In this document: positions 44,947 through 56,536 of the stretch, in pieces
Layout of the letters: each line of letters starts with the position of its first letter
How positions within the stretch are numbered: position 1 is the stretch's first letter
The notes under the pieces: model-generated
Told to the model about the DNA's origin: nothing
The model's input: only the letters and a program-made list of their open reading frames with translations
Database searches by the model: none
Translations under genes and position numbers: made by a program
Assembly: GCA_026120185.1 (NCBI GenBank)
Contig: JANUWF010002285.1
Span: 1,550,001 to 1,614,000 of the forward strand
Reading direction: 5' to 3'
DNA from: Voacanga thouarsii
Lineage: Eukaryota; Streptophyta; Magnoliopsida; Gentianales; Apocynaceae
Length of the DNA: 64,000 nucleotides

Positions 44947-44949
44947 TAC

Positions 44950-46190
44950 CACCCTTGTGATTTTCTATGACAATCTGAATAACCTAGGGCCCTAGGAACA
45001 TGACTTAGTATTATATGCTTTTGGGTAGCTCCCAGAAATAAGTGGGTACATACGGGAAGTTATGGAGTATCGGATTAGATATCTAAGGATGGTAGATATT
45101 ATTGAGAGAGATGTAAGTACATTTTTCCTATCTCAGTAATAGGTGTTACATAGAGGAATATTTTAGATATTACACCTGTAGGTCAAAGATAATGCATTTG
45201 CAGTAATATTCTTTGGGTTAATATTTTCATATGTTGATAAATTGAATATTTAAAATGATAAAATATAACTATTTTATTAGTAGGGGTATTTTAGTCACTT
45301 TAATAGCCAAGAATAAGATATCTTTTAGTCCCGAAAATAGATCAAGTAACCTTAAGTAATTTATTTACTATGTGGGCTTACTAAATAAAATAATTAATGG
45401 AAGAATTATTTTAAGAATCTAATTAATTATTTATTTGGACTACAAAAATTTAATGGGCCAATTTAATTAAATTAGTTTATTAATTAATTACCTTGAGTAA
45501 TTATATTGGGCCCAAGAGGATCAATTAATTAATTGAAGAACATATTAATTAAGTCTTGGACTTATTTAACATGGTAGGTCGGACGCTTGGCCCACTAGTG
45601 AGAAAGAGGAGTAGGCCCAGGGTTTTTGTAAACCCTGGGCAGTCATCTTTAAAAGGAAAAGAATGGGGCGGTGGAGTAAAAAAAAAAAAAAAAGAAAGAG
45701 AATACAGAGGTTGGGGCTATTGTTTTCTTATGCGTGTGTTATGTATTGTGCATGAGCATTGTTCACATAAGAAAAAAAACAACATAAATAGTTTTCTTTG
45801 CTAGCCACTATCTTCTTCTTCTTTCTCTCTTGTTTTAGCTCTCCCGTGTTCTTTCTTGTTTCATCCATTGTTCCTATTTTCACCAGTAGGTTAAGCCACT
45901 AAGGTTAGAGAATATTCTAGAAGACTAAGAGCTAGCAAATTGGTACGTGCTTCATGCGATAGAGTAGGCAATTAGTAGGCATTCTTGTAGAACAAATCTT
46001 CAATAGAAATCAGGAAGCACTGTCCAATCCAACCCTAGCATCAGTTGTTCATCCTAAGCATAATAACAGTAATCTTAGATCACTTAACATGAAATTTTTT
46101 TAAAAGCCTTTTCCACTGCACTTGTCTAATTTTTCCCGTGATCCTTTCAAGTCGTAGAGCTACTAGTTTAATCTAGGAGCAAGCTTAGGT
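44950..46190 (+). mobile_element. LTR F3, right part
   Basis: It resumes F-LTR homology after element D: CCTTGTGATTTTCTATGACA, CCTAGGGCCCTAGGAACATG, then GTAGGGGTATTTTAGTCACTT, matching 47785-48130 and 61865-62210. A long A run at 45679 follows GGGGCGGTGGAGT. The 3' end is set only approximately, since no clear PBS follows. Confidence 0.7.
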
Positions 46191-47186
46191 CAATAACTAA
46201 AAAATGTGGTTTATTTACTAATAAAACTCAATTTTGTGATTGCTTTGGATCCCTCATGGTTTCTCATATGGATAGATATTGTGTACGCCTTGTGTGTGGA
46301 GGCATATACATGTATTCATTGTTATTTACTTTTCAATATAATTTGTGTAAGCCTCATTTTGAAAGTTATAGGCAATTTTTATTGTTTAAATTTAGTATAC
46401 TAGAATTTTTGTAATAATCATGGTATTGAAAAACATCACATGAAGAAGAAAGAGGAGGAAAATTAGAAGGAAGAAAACTACGTAGTGCATGTTTAGGAAA
46501 GAATTAGCCTATCGATTGGAAACAAGTCGGCGGCCATTTTTGCAGCAATAGAATAGCCGACCCATGGAATTGAGGAGTCGGTGACCGACTATCAACAAAG
46601 GAGGTAAGGTTGGCTTCATCAAGCCATGGACTGGCTATGAGAAATAAAAAGAAAGCCAGCCCTTGGCTTCTAAAGCCTTAGACCAGCTAGGCTATGGACA
46701 TAATGAAAGTCGATGGCCATTTTTTGTGCAGCCAAGGATTGATTTGGCTATGGTTTTTAAACAGTTTAGATCTGGAATCGAGTTTCCTAAAGTGCTACTA
46801 TTTATTTTCAATTTTCTTTGTAACTTTCTTTTTTTCTTTTAGGTCTCATATCACACGATGTTATTTTCTTGCAATGGTTGTTTATCTTGGATGAATATTT
46901 TTGCATGAAAATAGTTAGTAAAGGTGGAACCACTTTAGGACTGAATAGGAACAATAAAAATATTTAATGTGTTTAATCTATTATGTGGGCACTTCGGAAT
47001 TAAAGGATAGAAAGAGTATGAAAATTGTCTACTGTTTTTGGAGCATGCTTTTTCCATACTCTAGCAAACCTAGGTGCATGACCAAAGTCTTGGGAAATTG
47101 ATAAAGAAAAATGTTTTTTTTGTTTAACTAAAAGGTTTATTAACTTGAAACAAAATTAATCATTGATTATTCTCTCAAAGGGTATT
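46191..47186 (+). other. F-family internal leader, noncoding
   Basis: This follows LTR F3 and precedes LTR F2. Parts resemble 63700-64000 after LTR F1, for example the GTGTACGCC / GTGTATGCC segment followed by the 'gttataggcaatt / cataggtagtt' line. GC-richer short repeats (GTCGGCGGCCATTTTTGCAG, GTCGGTGACCGACT) lie at 46528-46600. No gag or pol is seen. The end CTCTCAAAGGGTATT may be a polypurine tract. Confidence 0.5.
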
Positions 47187-48279
47187 TGTTGGGAAATATG
47201 CCCTCCTAGACTAGGTTTCTGATGTAAACATCGAATGTTTTAATAAAAGAATTTATTCTCAGAAATTTTTTGTTAATTTATATTTTATTTGTGCACAATT
47301 ACATTTGGAAAAGACCCATTATGTTAAGTAAGTGGTCCATGTGAATGGTGGTCTTTCACAGTAAAGTATGGACCGTGGGTTACTTGACACATAAATGTTT
47401 GTTCTTAACCGATTGATGAGAATAGGAATCGCATCATAGCTAGGTTATTATGTTATGAATTCTAAATAGGGAATGGCTTACTTTTAGCAAATGAGTAGTT
47501 CACTCACTTCATGACATAAGCGTATTTCAAATACGTAAAATAGGACCCGTAATAGTGGTTTCTTAAAGTACTATATGGTAAAAACCTAGACTACTACTAC
47601 TACAGCGTGAACTAATACTCTGCGACTTAAATATGAGTTGGTGGTCTGACGAAGCTGGAAGCATATACTTTGATATGCTTTAGTTGAGGTTCTATCGTAT
47701 GACTAATATACTTGCATATTGCGTATATGTGACTGGTTAGTTAAGACAGACTTGTACAAGATAGTTTCTATATTATATCGCCCATTATGGTTATCTGAAT
47801 GATCTAAATATCTAGGGCCCTGGGAAACATGACTTGGATATTTGCTTTAGGGTAACTCCTTTGGAAAGCAGAAACAATCTAGGAAGTCATGGATCATTGG
47901 ACTAGAAGCCTAAGTATTGTAGATGTCATTTAGAGAGGTGTTAGTACATTTCTTCCTCTCTAATGCACGTCAATGTATAGATGGGTATTTTAGTCATTTC
48001 AACTGTAGGTCGGAGACTTTGCTAATGCGGCATTGTTCTTGGAGTCAATATTTCCTTATGATGATATTAGGAAATATTTAAAATGCAAAATACAGCTATT
48101 TATATGGTAAGGGTATTTTGGTTATTTTAGTAGCCAATGCGGTGTGTTTTTTGGTCCCCAGTATAGACCGTAAGTCCTAATTATATACAGGTTAAGAAAT
48201 TGGTCTTAAATTAAATTAAATGAAATTTTTTTATTTAAGTAGCCTGATTTAATTATTAGGCTAGAATAAAAGAAAGGTC

Positions 48280-48322
<43 letters not shown>

Positions 48323-48921
48323 AATTAAATTAGTTTGGTGGGTTAATTAATTGTTCAGGGCTTTTGCCCAGTTTGAATAATTAAAGATTGAGTTGGGACT
48401 AAACTAATGTAGTTTTATTAATTGGACTAGTTTTTTTTTTTTTTTTGCTGGAAAATTAATTATTTACTAGGCCATTTATTTGGTTCTAATTAGAATAATA
48501 AATTTGGTTCAAGAGGCTAAACTAAGAGCCCAATGGGCCAAATTAAAAGTCCAGTTTTACCTAAGGTTTTATTTAGGTTAAATAGGAAAATAGAGAGTAA
48601 TGGCGTTGTCTTCTCTAGGAAAAATAACTCTCTTTTCTCTTTGGAAAAATCCCTTAGTCTTGTGAGTCGTCACCAAACGTGAGTTAGGCAGGCTATATAT
48701 TGGAAGATCAGAGGAAAGTTGGCGTTTACATACATGCACAGATGTAGTAGGAGGCTTATAGGAATCGCACCAGAGGTTTCCACCAATGCACTTACCCCAG
48801 TTTTACATACTCTAGTCCAGCTAATTTTGAGAACAAGAAGAGGTAAATATTTTTTTTCCCTCCTTCATGCAAAGCCACTGTGCTACTGCGTTTTTCCTTC
48901 TTGTTCTGCCATTGGTTTTCA
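47187..48921 (+). mobile_element. Copia-type LTR, copy F2
   Basis: It begins TGTTGGGAAATATGCCCTCC and follows F1 in order through GGTCCATGTGAATGGTGGTC, the GAAGCTGGAAGCATATACTT block and the GGGTATTTTGGTTATTTTAG block. The 3' end near GGTTTTCA is inferred by alignment with F1. The flanks gtatt and ctgtg do not match. It may be the 3' LTR partner of F3 in a deleted element. Confidence 0.7.
48286..48319. repeat. (GA)n microsatellite
   Basis: A GA tract inside LTR F2. F1 has only AAGAGAGAA at the homologous point (near 62360). Confidence 0.95.
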
Positions 48922-49690
48922 CTGTGTTTAGTTTGCTCTTTGATCTTCAGTATTATCCTTGATATAGAGAATATTTGGATTTAGAGATTCTATGTAAAGT
49001 TAATATGAAATCAATTTAATTAAGTTTTTGAAAAACGTTTTTGTTCTAAAACAAGAGATCAATATTTCTTGTTTATTTTAGAAAATATTTTTGAAATCAT
49101 TAAGTTCTAACTTGAGTAAAATTAATCCATGGTAAACCTCTCAAAGGGTATCATCCTTGACATGGAGGTTTTATGAATTTAGATATTTTACATAAGTTAG
49201 TGTGATACTTAATGAAGTTTTTAAAAAAAAAAAAAATTAAGAACACTTATTTCAAAAGACTAAGTAGGAGAATGGTTCCAATCATCCCACGGCTTCCATC
49301 ACAATTCATGTTAGAGATTGTGGGTTTCCTCGCAGCACCCTGGGAGTAAACCCGTATAGGATTGAGATTCTACAAGGATCTAGAACTAATAAATGGATAT
49401 AATTGATGCTCAGAATACGTGCAATGATCAGCTAGCCCTTGTTGGAGGTTATAGCACTAGGCCAATCCATAGAAAATGAGAAGAAATAGCCATCCTACCA
49501 TTGGAGTTATCTTCTAAATCATTACCTAGAAGAGTAGTTATTTAGTAGTGGTCAATACACTTAGCTTAGAAAAACTATTAACCTTCTTAGGAAGCTATTT
49601 CAATTTTTCTAAGAGCCAAACTAATCATATTATAGATAATAGTAAAAAAAAAGTTATATATTGTCAGAATATAATATGAGGAAAAAGTGC
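48922..49690. other. Unassigned sequence between LTR F2 and element B
   Basis: No gene is supported. Its first 240 bases resemble the DNA just before F2: AACTTGAGTAAAATTAATCC ... CTCTCAAAGGGTAT (49112-49157) against AACTTGAAACAAAATTAATC ... CTCTCAAAGGGTAT (47134-47185). The remainder, including an A run near 49220, is unidentified. Confidence 0.4.
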
Positions 49691-49698
49691 ACAAATTA

Positions 49699-50970
49699 TT
49701 AGTTTATTTTACAAAAATTGAGAATTTTTATTTTTTGAATTTTACAAATGGCTAGTAAGTTTCCATTAAGAAACGCAGTTTTGACATCCATTTGCCAAAT
49801 CTCATAATCATAATATGCTGCTATGGCAAGAAAAATTCTAATAGATATAAGCATTACAATTGCTGAAAATGTTTCATCATAGTCTATACCATGAGTTTGT
49901 CTATAACCTTTTGCAACCAGTCGTGCTTTGTAAGTATGCACATTTCCCTCCATGTCTATTTTATTTTTGAAAACCCAGTTACACCCAATGGTTTTTGAAC
50001 CTTTAGGTGGATTAACTAAAGTCCAAACTTGGTTATCATACATGGATTTCATCTCAGACTTCATAGCCTTTAACCATTTTCCACAGTCAGAACTCTTAAT
50101 GGCTTCTTGATAGGAAGTGGGCTCATCATTAACCATAAGCTCCATATTGTGATCATTACTGATAAGAAATTGATATCTCTCAGGTTGTTGACGAACCCTA
50201 TCAGATCTTCGAGGTCCTTGTTCTACAGAAGTAAGCTCATCTTGAACTTGTGAGCCATCTAATCGAGGTTCATTATTCAGTTCAGGTACTAATGGTGGCT
50301 CTCGAATCTCATCAAGATGTATTTTACTCCCACTGATTCTTTTGGAAATAAATTCTTTTTCAAGAAAGAATCCATTTCGAGCAACAATTACTCTATTTTC
50401 TTTTGGGAGATAAAATTGATATCCTTTAGTTTCTTTATGATACCGCACAAATATGCATTTATCCGATTTATGTGCAAGTTTATCAGATAATAATCGCTTT
50501 ACATAAACTTCACAACCCCAAATCTTGAGAAATGACAAACTAGGTTGTCTCCCAGTCCATATCTCATATGGCGTTTTCTGAACCGATTTAGATGGAACTC
50601 GATTTAGTATGAATGCAGCAGTCTCTAGGGCATAACCCCAAAAGGAGATTGGAAGATCAGTTTGACTCATCATTGATCGAACCATATCTAATAAAGTCCG
50701 ATTTCTCCATTCAGATACACCATTCCATTGAGGTGTTCCAGGTGGAGTTAATTAGGAGATAATTCCACAATTTTTAAGATGCTCGTCAAATTCGTGACCT
50801 AAGTATTCACCACCTCGATCTGATCGAAATGTTTTGATACTTTTGCCAAGCTGATTTTGTACTTCATTTTGAAATTCTTTGAATTTTTGAAACGATTTAG
50901 ATTTGTGTTTCATCATATACAGATAGCCATATCTGCTAAAATCATCTGTAAAGGTAATGAAGTACTGAAA
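49699..50970 (-). pseudogene. Element B integrase core, C-terminal part and RT start
   Basis: After a TGA at about 50971 the frame reads FQYFITFTDDFSRYGYLYMM, RSDRGGEYLGHEFDEHLKNC and GIIS-stop-LTPPGTPQWNGVSE; that TAA (50753-50755) stands where Gln is usual. The 328-codon frame from 50685 then has MVRSMMSQTDLPISFWGYAL, the post-core GCEVYVKRLLSDKL part, and RT motifs VWTLVNPPKGSKTIGCNWVF, KARLVAKGYRQTHGIDYDET and WQMDVKTAFLNGNL. RT ends there, before the YVDD box, in unrelated sequence. Confidence 0.82.
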
Positions 50971-52272
50971 TCCTCATCTAGCATGTGTATTCATTGGTCC
51001 ACATACATCAGTATGTATTAGGCCCAATAAATCAGTTGCCCTTTCATTTTGTCTCTTAAAAGGCGCTTTAGTCATTTTGCCTAATAAACAAGAATCGCAT
51101 GTTTCGTAAGATTCTAAATCAAACGATTTTAAAAGCCCATCATTATGAAGCTTTGTTATGCGTTTTTCATTTATATGGCCCAAATGACAATGCCAGAAGT
51201 AAGTCTGATTTAAATCATCGGATTTCAATCTCTTAGTATTTATATTATAGATAGCGTTGTTTGAAGATCCACGAAGATTGAGAATATAGAGCCCATTTGA
51301 TAATGAAGCATCTCCATAAAAAATGCCATTTTTATTAATGGAGCAAATGTTATTCCTAATAACAAATTCAAAACCTTCTAAATCCAAACAAGAAACTGAA
51401 ATAATATTCCTACTTATAGCAAGAACATAAAAACAATTATTCAGTTCTAAAATAAGCCCACTGGGCAAAATTAATTCAAAAGTTCCTACAGCTACTACAG
51501 CAACTTTTGCTCCATTCGTAACTCGTAGGTCCACCTCGCCTTTTGCCAAGGCTCTACTCCTTTTTAAACCCTGCACATTTACACAAATGTGAGATCCACA
51601 ACCGCTATCCAATACCCATGAATCAGAAGTAGATAAATTAATTTCTATAACATAAATACCTGAAGCGGCAGTCTCACTGTCCTTCCTTTTCTTTGCTTCC
51701 AAATAGAGCTTGCAATTTCTTAACCAATGTCCTTGTTCTTCACAATGGTGGCAAGCTCCCTCCTTTGGTGTCTTAGCCTTAGGTTTGGGCTTGAGCTTGG
51801 ACTTTGCCTTGTCATTGCCCTGACTAGCCATGACTCTGCCTTTTTGGTTGTTCTTTTTTCCTTTTCCTTTTTGAACCATTAGAACACTAGGAGTATTCTT
51901 CTTAATGTTTAGTTCAGCTTGTTTTAGCACCCCATGCAATTCAGTAATGGATTTCTCCATATTATGCATGTTAAAATTCATGACAAACTGGTCATACTCA
52001 GGAGGTAATGAGCCCAAGATCAAATCTGTGGCCATATCATGATTAACAGGAGCACCAAGCTTATCAAGATGATCAAGATAGCCCTTCATCTTAAGGACAT
52101 GAGCACTTACTGAGGTGCCAGAAACCATCTTACATGCATTTAACGCCTTGTATGTTTCAAATCTCTCTTGTCGTGCTTGCTCTTGGAACATTTCCTTGAG
52201 ATGCATAATCATGTCATATGCCTCTGCTTCTTCGAACTGTTTTTGAAGTTCAGAGTTTATGGTTGCTAGCAT
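50971..52272 (-). pseudogene. Element B gag C-terminal part, protease and integrase zinc domain
   Basis: A 432-codon frame. It contains gag helices (LKEMFQEQARQERFETYKAL, LILGSLPPEYDQFVMNFNM), a Lys-rich linker, a complete zinc knuckle CHHCEEQGHWLRNC (about 51745), the protease motif SWVLDSGCGSHIC (about 51610), and the integrase HHCC part (WHCHLGHINEKR, CDSCLLGKM). It stops at TGA right after DVCGPMNTHAR. The normal product is a Gag-Pol polyprotein. Confidence 0.85.
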
Positions 52273-52502
52273 GAGGCAAGTAACATCGTTAGAATCATCT
52301 TTGTGCTTACCATAAGCATCTTTTCAGCTTTTGAAGTGTTATTTGCTGGAGCAGGGGGAATAGGATTTTCAAGAACATAGAGCCTTTTTTCTTGCTTAAG
52401 AACAATTCTTAAGTTTCGTGCCCAATCAAGAAAGTTAGTCCCACTAAGCTTGTCTTTCTCGAGCACAGATCGCAATGAATTATTCCAACTATTTGTTGCC
52501 AT
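52266..52502 (-). pseudogene. Element B gag N-terminus, frameshifted
   Basis: It starts MATNSWNNSLRSVLEKDKLS and GTNFLDWARNLRIVLKQEKR, as the gag at 12187 does. The frame is lost near 52310 and the protein continues in the frame beginning at about 52272. The start ATG is conserved in position with the A2 gag. Confidence 0.8.
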
Positions 52503-53386
52503 TATCTACATACAAAATATGCAAAGTAAATAATTTTGAGGCTTTAATGAAAAACTCCCACTAAAAGCATTTAAACTTTTGAAACTTCAACATTTTGATG
52601 TTTCGTAGTGGGAAAAATATATATATTTTTTCATAAATATTTTATTTTAATCATAAGTAAGCTTTGGCTTTAATCTTATAATTAAATAAAACTCAAATTT
52701 TAAATGAGATAGGCATCAAATGTCCCGGTTATATTATCTCATATAATGCCCTAGGCCCAAAACCATTTTGATAGCCCAGTTAAGTCAAACCATATCAAAC
52801 ATATGGAAAACTATTTTCCTTCTTGTCTCACTTAGATAATCAAAAGCATCCTACTTTGGCAGGAATGACCATATGATGATCCAAGTAATAATAAGTGTTT
52901 GATTTTGGAAGGCATTTAACACTTAATTTTTTTTAAATAAAAATTTGATTGTAGTAATCATGAAATAATCATATCAAATATGCATGCAGGACATAGATAA
53001 AAGTGACATAGTATGGCCCATAACCTATGTTGATCATCACGAGCAAAGTGAAGATCAAGATGGTCAATCTAGGTATATGAACTCCTTAAGCATTCTCTAA
53101 TGCCTTGAGCATACTCCTCCTTGGTTGTAATTGTAGGCCGCCGTCTTCTTTTACATTAGATAGTAAAATTAAAATAATTCATATTCTAGGAAAGCAATAC
53201 AATTCTACAATAATGAAAAATGACACGTAGGCCGTATTTAAAAATTACAACTTAAAACAACCATAATGTAACCTGCCAATCACATTGGGATAAAACGGGC
53301 CATGCTATGCACTATTCAAAATAATCCACAACTACAATTAAAACACAAACGAATAACACACAACGAACAGTTAGTCGGGGTTCCAA

Positions 53387-53480
53387 GGGGCAGCGCCCCT
53401 GGCAGTGGTCTCACTGACCGGTCAGCGGGCGGGGGTCAAGCGGGCAGCGCCCCTTGCGGGGGTCAAGAGGGCAGCGCCCC
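53387..53480. repeat. Three GGGGCAGCGCCCC-type palindromes
   Basis: Perfect or near-perfect inverted repeats at 53387-53399, 53442-53453 and 53469-53480, plus CTGACCGGTCAG at 53414-53425. They repeat as GGTCAAG-spaced units. They match GGGGGCAGTGCCCCC in the A2 leader (13406-13420). Confidence 0.8.
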
Positions 53481-53866
53481 TGGAAGGAAAAACGATTTTT
53501 CCTTCTCTCATTGAATGAGATTTTACCTTTCGATTTCTGAATATTAATCAGATTAACGTTCAGACCCCTTAGTAATCATCGCCGTGAAATTTCATTTTAC
53601 AGACAATCTGCGTTCCCCTTTAATCATATTCATACAGATAACATATTATCATGGCCGATTAATACAAACAATTCGCAAATATAGAACGACGGATAGCATG
53701 CTTACGATACCATATCATATTAAAACAGACCAGTTTACAAACAATTTGCAACTAATCTAGTCTGATCAGGCAACTAAGACACACATATTAAACCTAATTC
53801 AGGCAGTCTGCATGCTAAGTATTCTAAAATCATAATCATACGAACATGCTAATATAAACCGTTTAA

Positions 53867-53870
<4 letters not shown>

Positions 53871-53961
<91 letters not shown>
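53871..53961. repeat. (AC)n-(AT)n compound microsatellite
   Basis: An AC tract with one AT interruption, then an AT tract. Length is likely variable between individuals. Confidence 0.95.
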
Positions 53962-54020
53962 ATACATATCCACAACAATACGATTAACATAGATGAATCA
54001 ACCTAATCGTTTAGCAAGTT

Positions 54021-54032
54021 GCTATGATACCA
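54021..54032 (-). promoter_or_regulatory. Primer binding site of element B
   Basis: Read leftward, TGGTATCATAGC follows the LTR end AACAG by one base. It is the tRNA-Met type site with one mismatch. Confidence 0.8.
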
Positions 54033-54033
54033 C

Positions 54034-55558
54034 TGTTAAAATTCATGGACTCCTAAACGCAGAAAACATCCACGAATCCCTTCCGAGGATCCAAGTAAAC
54101 GATTAAGAAGATCGTAGGTTTGCAGATTTACCTCTGTTATGTGTAATCAATATCCTTCAGTTCCGATTGTACTGCTGTGCGTGCAACCCGAACGATCACC
54201 AGACGCTGCAGTTGTGCGAACGTCCTTTATCGGATACACACTGCGAACTCACTCGTCACCCGGGAAGTGCTAGTGCCTAGGGTTTTTGAGAGGCTTATTT
54301 TTCTGGTGGATGAAGGCACGAATTTTACAATAGACTTGGCATACCCAAGAAGAAGGCTAGGGTTTTTCTTAAAAACCCACTTCGAACCTCTTAGAGTCCA
54401 ACCCTAATAATATCTTATCGTATTTTAATTTAAATTCAAATTATATTAAAACTGATACGATAAGATTCTGCCATTATCTCGGTAATTTAACTAATTAATT
54501 TACCGAGTCAGATTCTTATAATCTAGATATCATTCAGATACATCGAATGTGGACATATTTCCAGATTCATTGTATCTGGTAGATTTTCTAAGTTCGATTA
54601 ACTTAGACATGTTTCCAGATTCATCGAATCTGGTTACCAGAATATAACCTAATAAGTTCGCTTATTGTGTGACTCTATAGGTTCATTTAACACTGGCAGT
54701 GTGCCCAAATCATATTTAAATGGCCCACAAGTTATAAGCGGTTTCTAGCAAAACATTATAACTATCCAGGTTAAATGAAGATCGGTGATCTCTTTGAACC
54801 AAACCATAATTTTATGTTTAGTCCTTTTGTCACATGATATCCAAATTAAGCATAAGGCACGGAGCATGTCATCCTTATTAAGCTCAATCAATTATTTCTT
54901 GATTTCATAGTAGACTGTTCAAACAAATGATATCAATATCTTAGATTGATATATTTGAGCACGACCATGCATTTTAACAGTCTAACTTATCAAGGGGCCC
55001 ATGGATATCTCTCCCATAATTGAGAGGGACAAATTCCTTCACAATCAATCATATTCCTCTCCTCGATTTATTCTATATCCAACAGTAGTCTAATTTATTA
55101 TCTAATTAAAGACAACTTTAGACAATGTCAAAATATAGAATTTATCAAGTAGGAAACTATGATGAATTTAGGTCAAAGGACTTTTAATATTATTATGGCT
55201 AGAAAGTACTTATGACATGTTCCATGAAGTACTTTCACAGTGGGTCATATCCAATACAATGTTCTCTAACATTTATTTATGTTTTGACTTGATATCACAA
55301 ATATCCATGACCAGTAAAACATAGCCATCCAGTCACAAACATACTAATCTTAATTTATTATTCGAACAATAATAATAAACGATCAGGGACAGATTTAGAA
55401 TAGTCATTGTATTCATTGTTGGGTTTTACTAACAAGTCACATACTTGATGACCACAAAACAAAATACACTATTCATGGAAAGGAAAGCCTCATATTATTA
55501 TATAAAACATAATGACAATAGTATAAGTACAAATTGACTCTAGGACATATCCCCAACA
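54034..55558 (-). mobile_element. 5' LTR of element B
   Basis: 1525 bases from TGTTGGGGATATGTCCTAGA (55558) to ...GAATTTTAACA (54034). The fragment at 10710-11520 belongs to the same family. A small open frame at 54177-54407 has no domain. Confidence 0.9.
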
Positions 55559-56230
55559 TTTAAGTCATTCGCTGGAATAAGGATGGGATGTTCGGGGCGT
55601 TTGACTCCTTGCCACCTCGATGGTGATTGACGTCAGGATTGGGAACCCTGGCTGATGGAGGCAAGTAAAAGATCTCTATGTGCACGCTGAGGTACATTTG
55701 TACGCTGCTCACCCTTCCGGCATGACACGGGTGACATACTGTGAGGCGCAGTCCCTGGCATCAGAAACCATGTAGCCGAAGGCAAAGTTCCTTGGACTTT
55801 GCATGCAGGTCGCACTTCCATGTGGGGAAGAATCCGCATTTATTGAATTGGGGGCCATATGTTTGGAAATCATTATTTTTCAAATGTACATGATAACTTG
55901 ATCCTAAATTTACCAATTATTGCTATTTCCCTATTATAAAATTTATTTTAGTAAAGGAATTGAAAATCATCTCTTTTCTGAGCAAAACACTAGCACACAC
56001 GGGACTCACTGAGTATACCACTCACACGTGTGTTTATCTTTCCTATTTTTTTTAGGGATTGGAGCTGAAGGCTAGCGACGATACTACCCGAACTTACCAT
56101 CTAGTGCTAGATAGTGAATCTTTTGGCATGATTATTGTACATAGATGTTGAAACTATTTTGGGCTTGTGTATTTTGGGAACTCTGATGATGTATCTATCG
56201 CAACTCATATATATATAATAGAAGAGTATG
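55559..56230 (+). mobile_element. 3' part of a gypsy-type LTR (family I)
   Basis: It resembles the 3' part of the H LTR in layout: GCACACACGGGACTCACTGAG, then a CT-rich stretch, then TGTATTTTGGGAACTC. The sequence itself is diverged. The 5' part is GC-richer (55561-55850) and unlike H. It starts at the outer edge of LTR B. The short reverse frame at 55633-55839 has no domain. Confidence 0.45.
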
Positions 56231-56505
56231 TTGTGTGAAACCCCACCTAAAGCCAACCCTAGAGTAAGGGGGTCGGGATGCATATCATATTATTTTGCAT
56301 GAATATATATGTTTTTGAATGATTTTATGTGCTTTAGAGTTGTGGATCATAGGTTAAAATGCTTATTTATGCTTATCGAGTAGGAGGGGTAAAATGGTAA
56401 TTTTACTTGAGGTCAAAATAGGAAGAAAACTCGAGGATTAAATAAGAAGAAAATGTGGGTGAGAAAATAAGAACAAGAGTTAGTGTGGTTTAGTGGTTAG
56501 AGCTT
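56231..56505 (+). mobile_element. 5' end of an H-family LTR
   Basis: TGTGAAACCCCACCTAAAGC and GGGGGTCGGGATGCATATCA match the complement of 32763-32500. The homology covers the first half of the tRNA-like segment (box A, 56484-56503) and stops at a perfect hairpin. The rest of the LTR is absent. Confidence 0.75.
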
Positions 56506-56536
56506 GGACAGTCATGAAGAAAACTCATGACTGTCC
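56506..56536. repeat. Perfect 12-base hairpin at a breakpoint
   Basis: GGACAGTCATGA (56506-56517), loop AGAAAAC, TCATGACTGTCC (56525-56536). It sits exactly where H-LTR homology ends and left-facing G sequence begins. Confidence 0.85.

Larger units (their letters stand above)
17648..44949 (+). mobile_element. Tat/Athila-like gypsy element D, split by element C
   Basis: The element has a 5' LTR (17648-19119), PBS (19122-19143), gag relic (19370-20690), extra ORF (21826-23024), 3' noncoding with polypurine tract, and 3' LTR (43430-44946). Removing the copia element C leaves about 8.3 kb. No protease, RT, RNase H or integrase is present, so it is a non-autonomous derivative. A caccc duplication flanks it (17643-17647 and 44950-44954), with three extra bases (tac) after the 3' LTR. 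Confidence 0.8.
52503..54020 (-). other. Noncoding leader of element B
   Basis: About 1.5 kb between PBS and gag, AT-rich with three GC palindromes (53387-53480) and an AC/AT microsatellite (53871-53961). The reverse-strand frame over the AC run is a repeat artefact. The layout parallels the leader of the A2 element. Confidence 0.65.
49691..55558 (-). mobile_element. Left-facing copia element B, 3' truncated
   Basis: Reading leftward it has the 5' LTR (55558-54034), PBS (54032-54021), a leader with GC palindromes and microsatellites, gag, protease, integrase and the first part of RT, which breaks off at about 49699. RNase H and the 3' LTR are missing. At least one frameshift and two stops make it inactive, though long frames remain, so it is one of the younger relics here. 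Confidence 0.88.

Noticed and set aside
53799..53990. Reverse-strand open frame rich in Cys and Val
   Set aside because: It is the translation of an (AC)n/(AT)n microsatellite.
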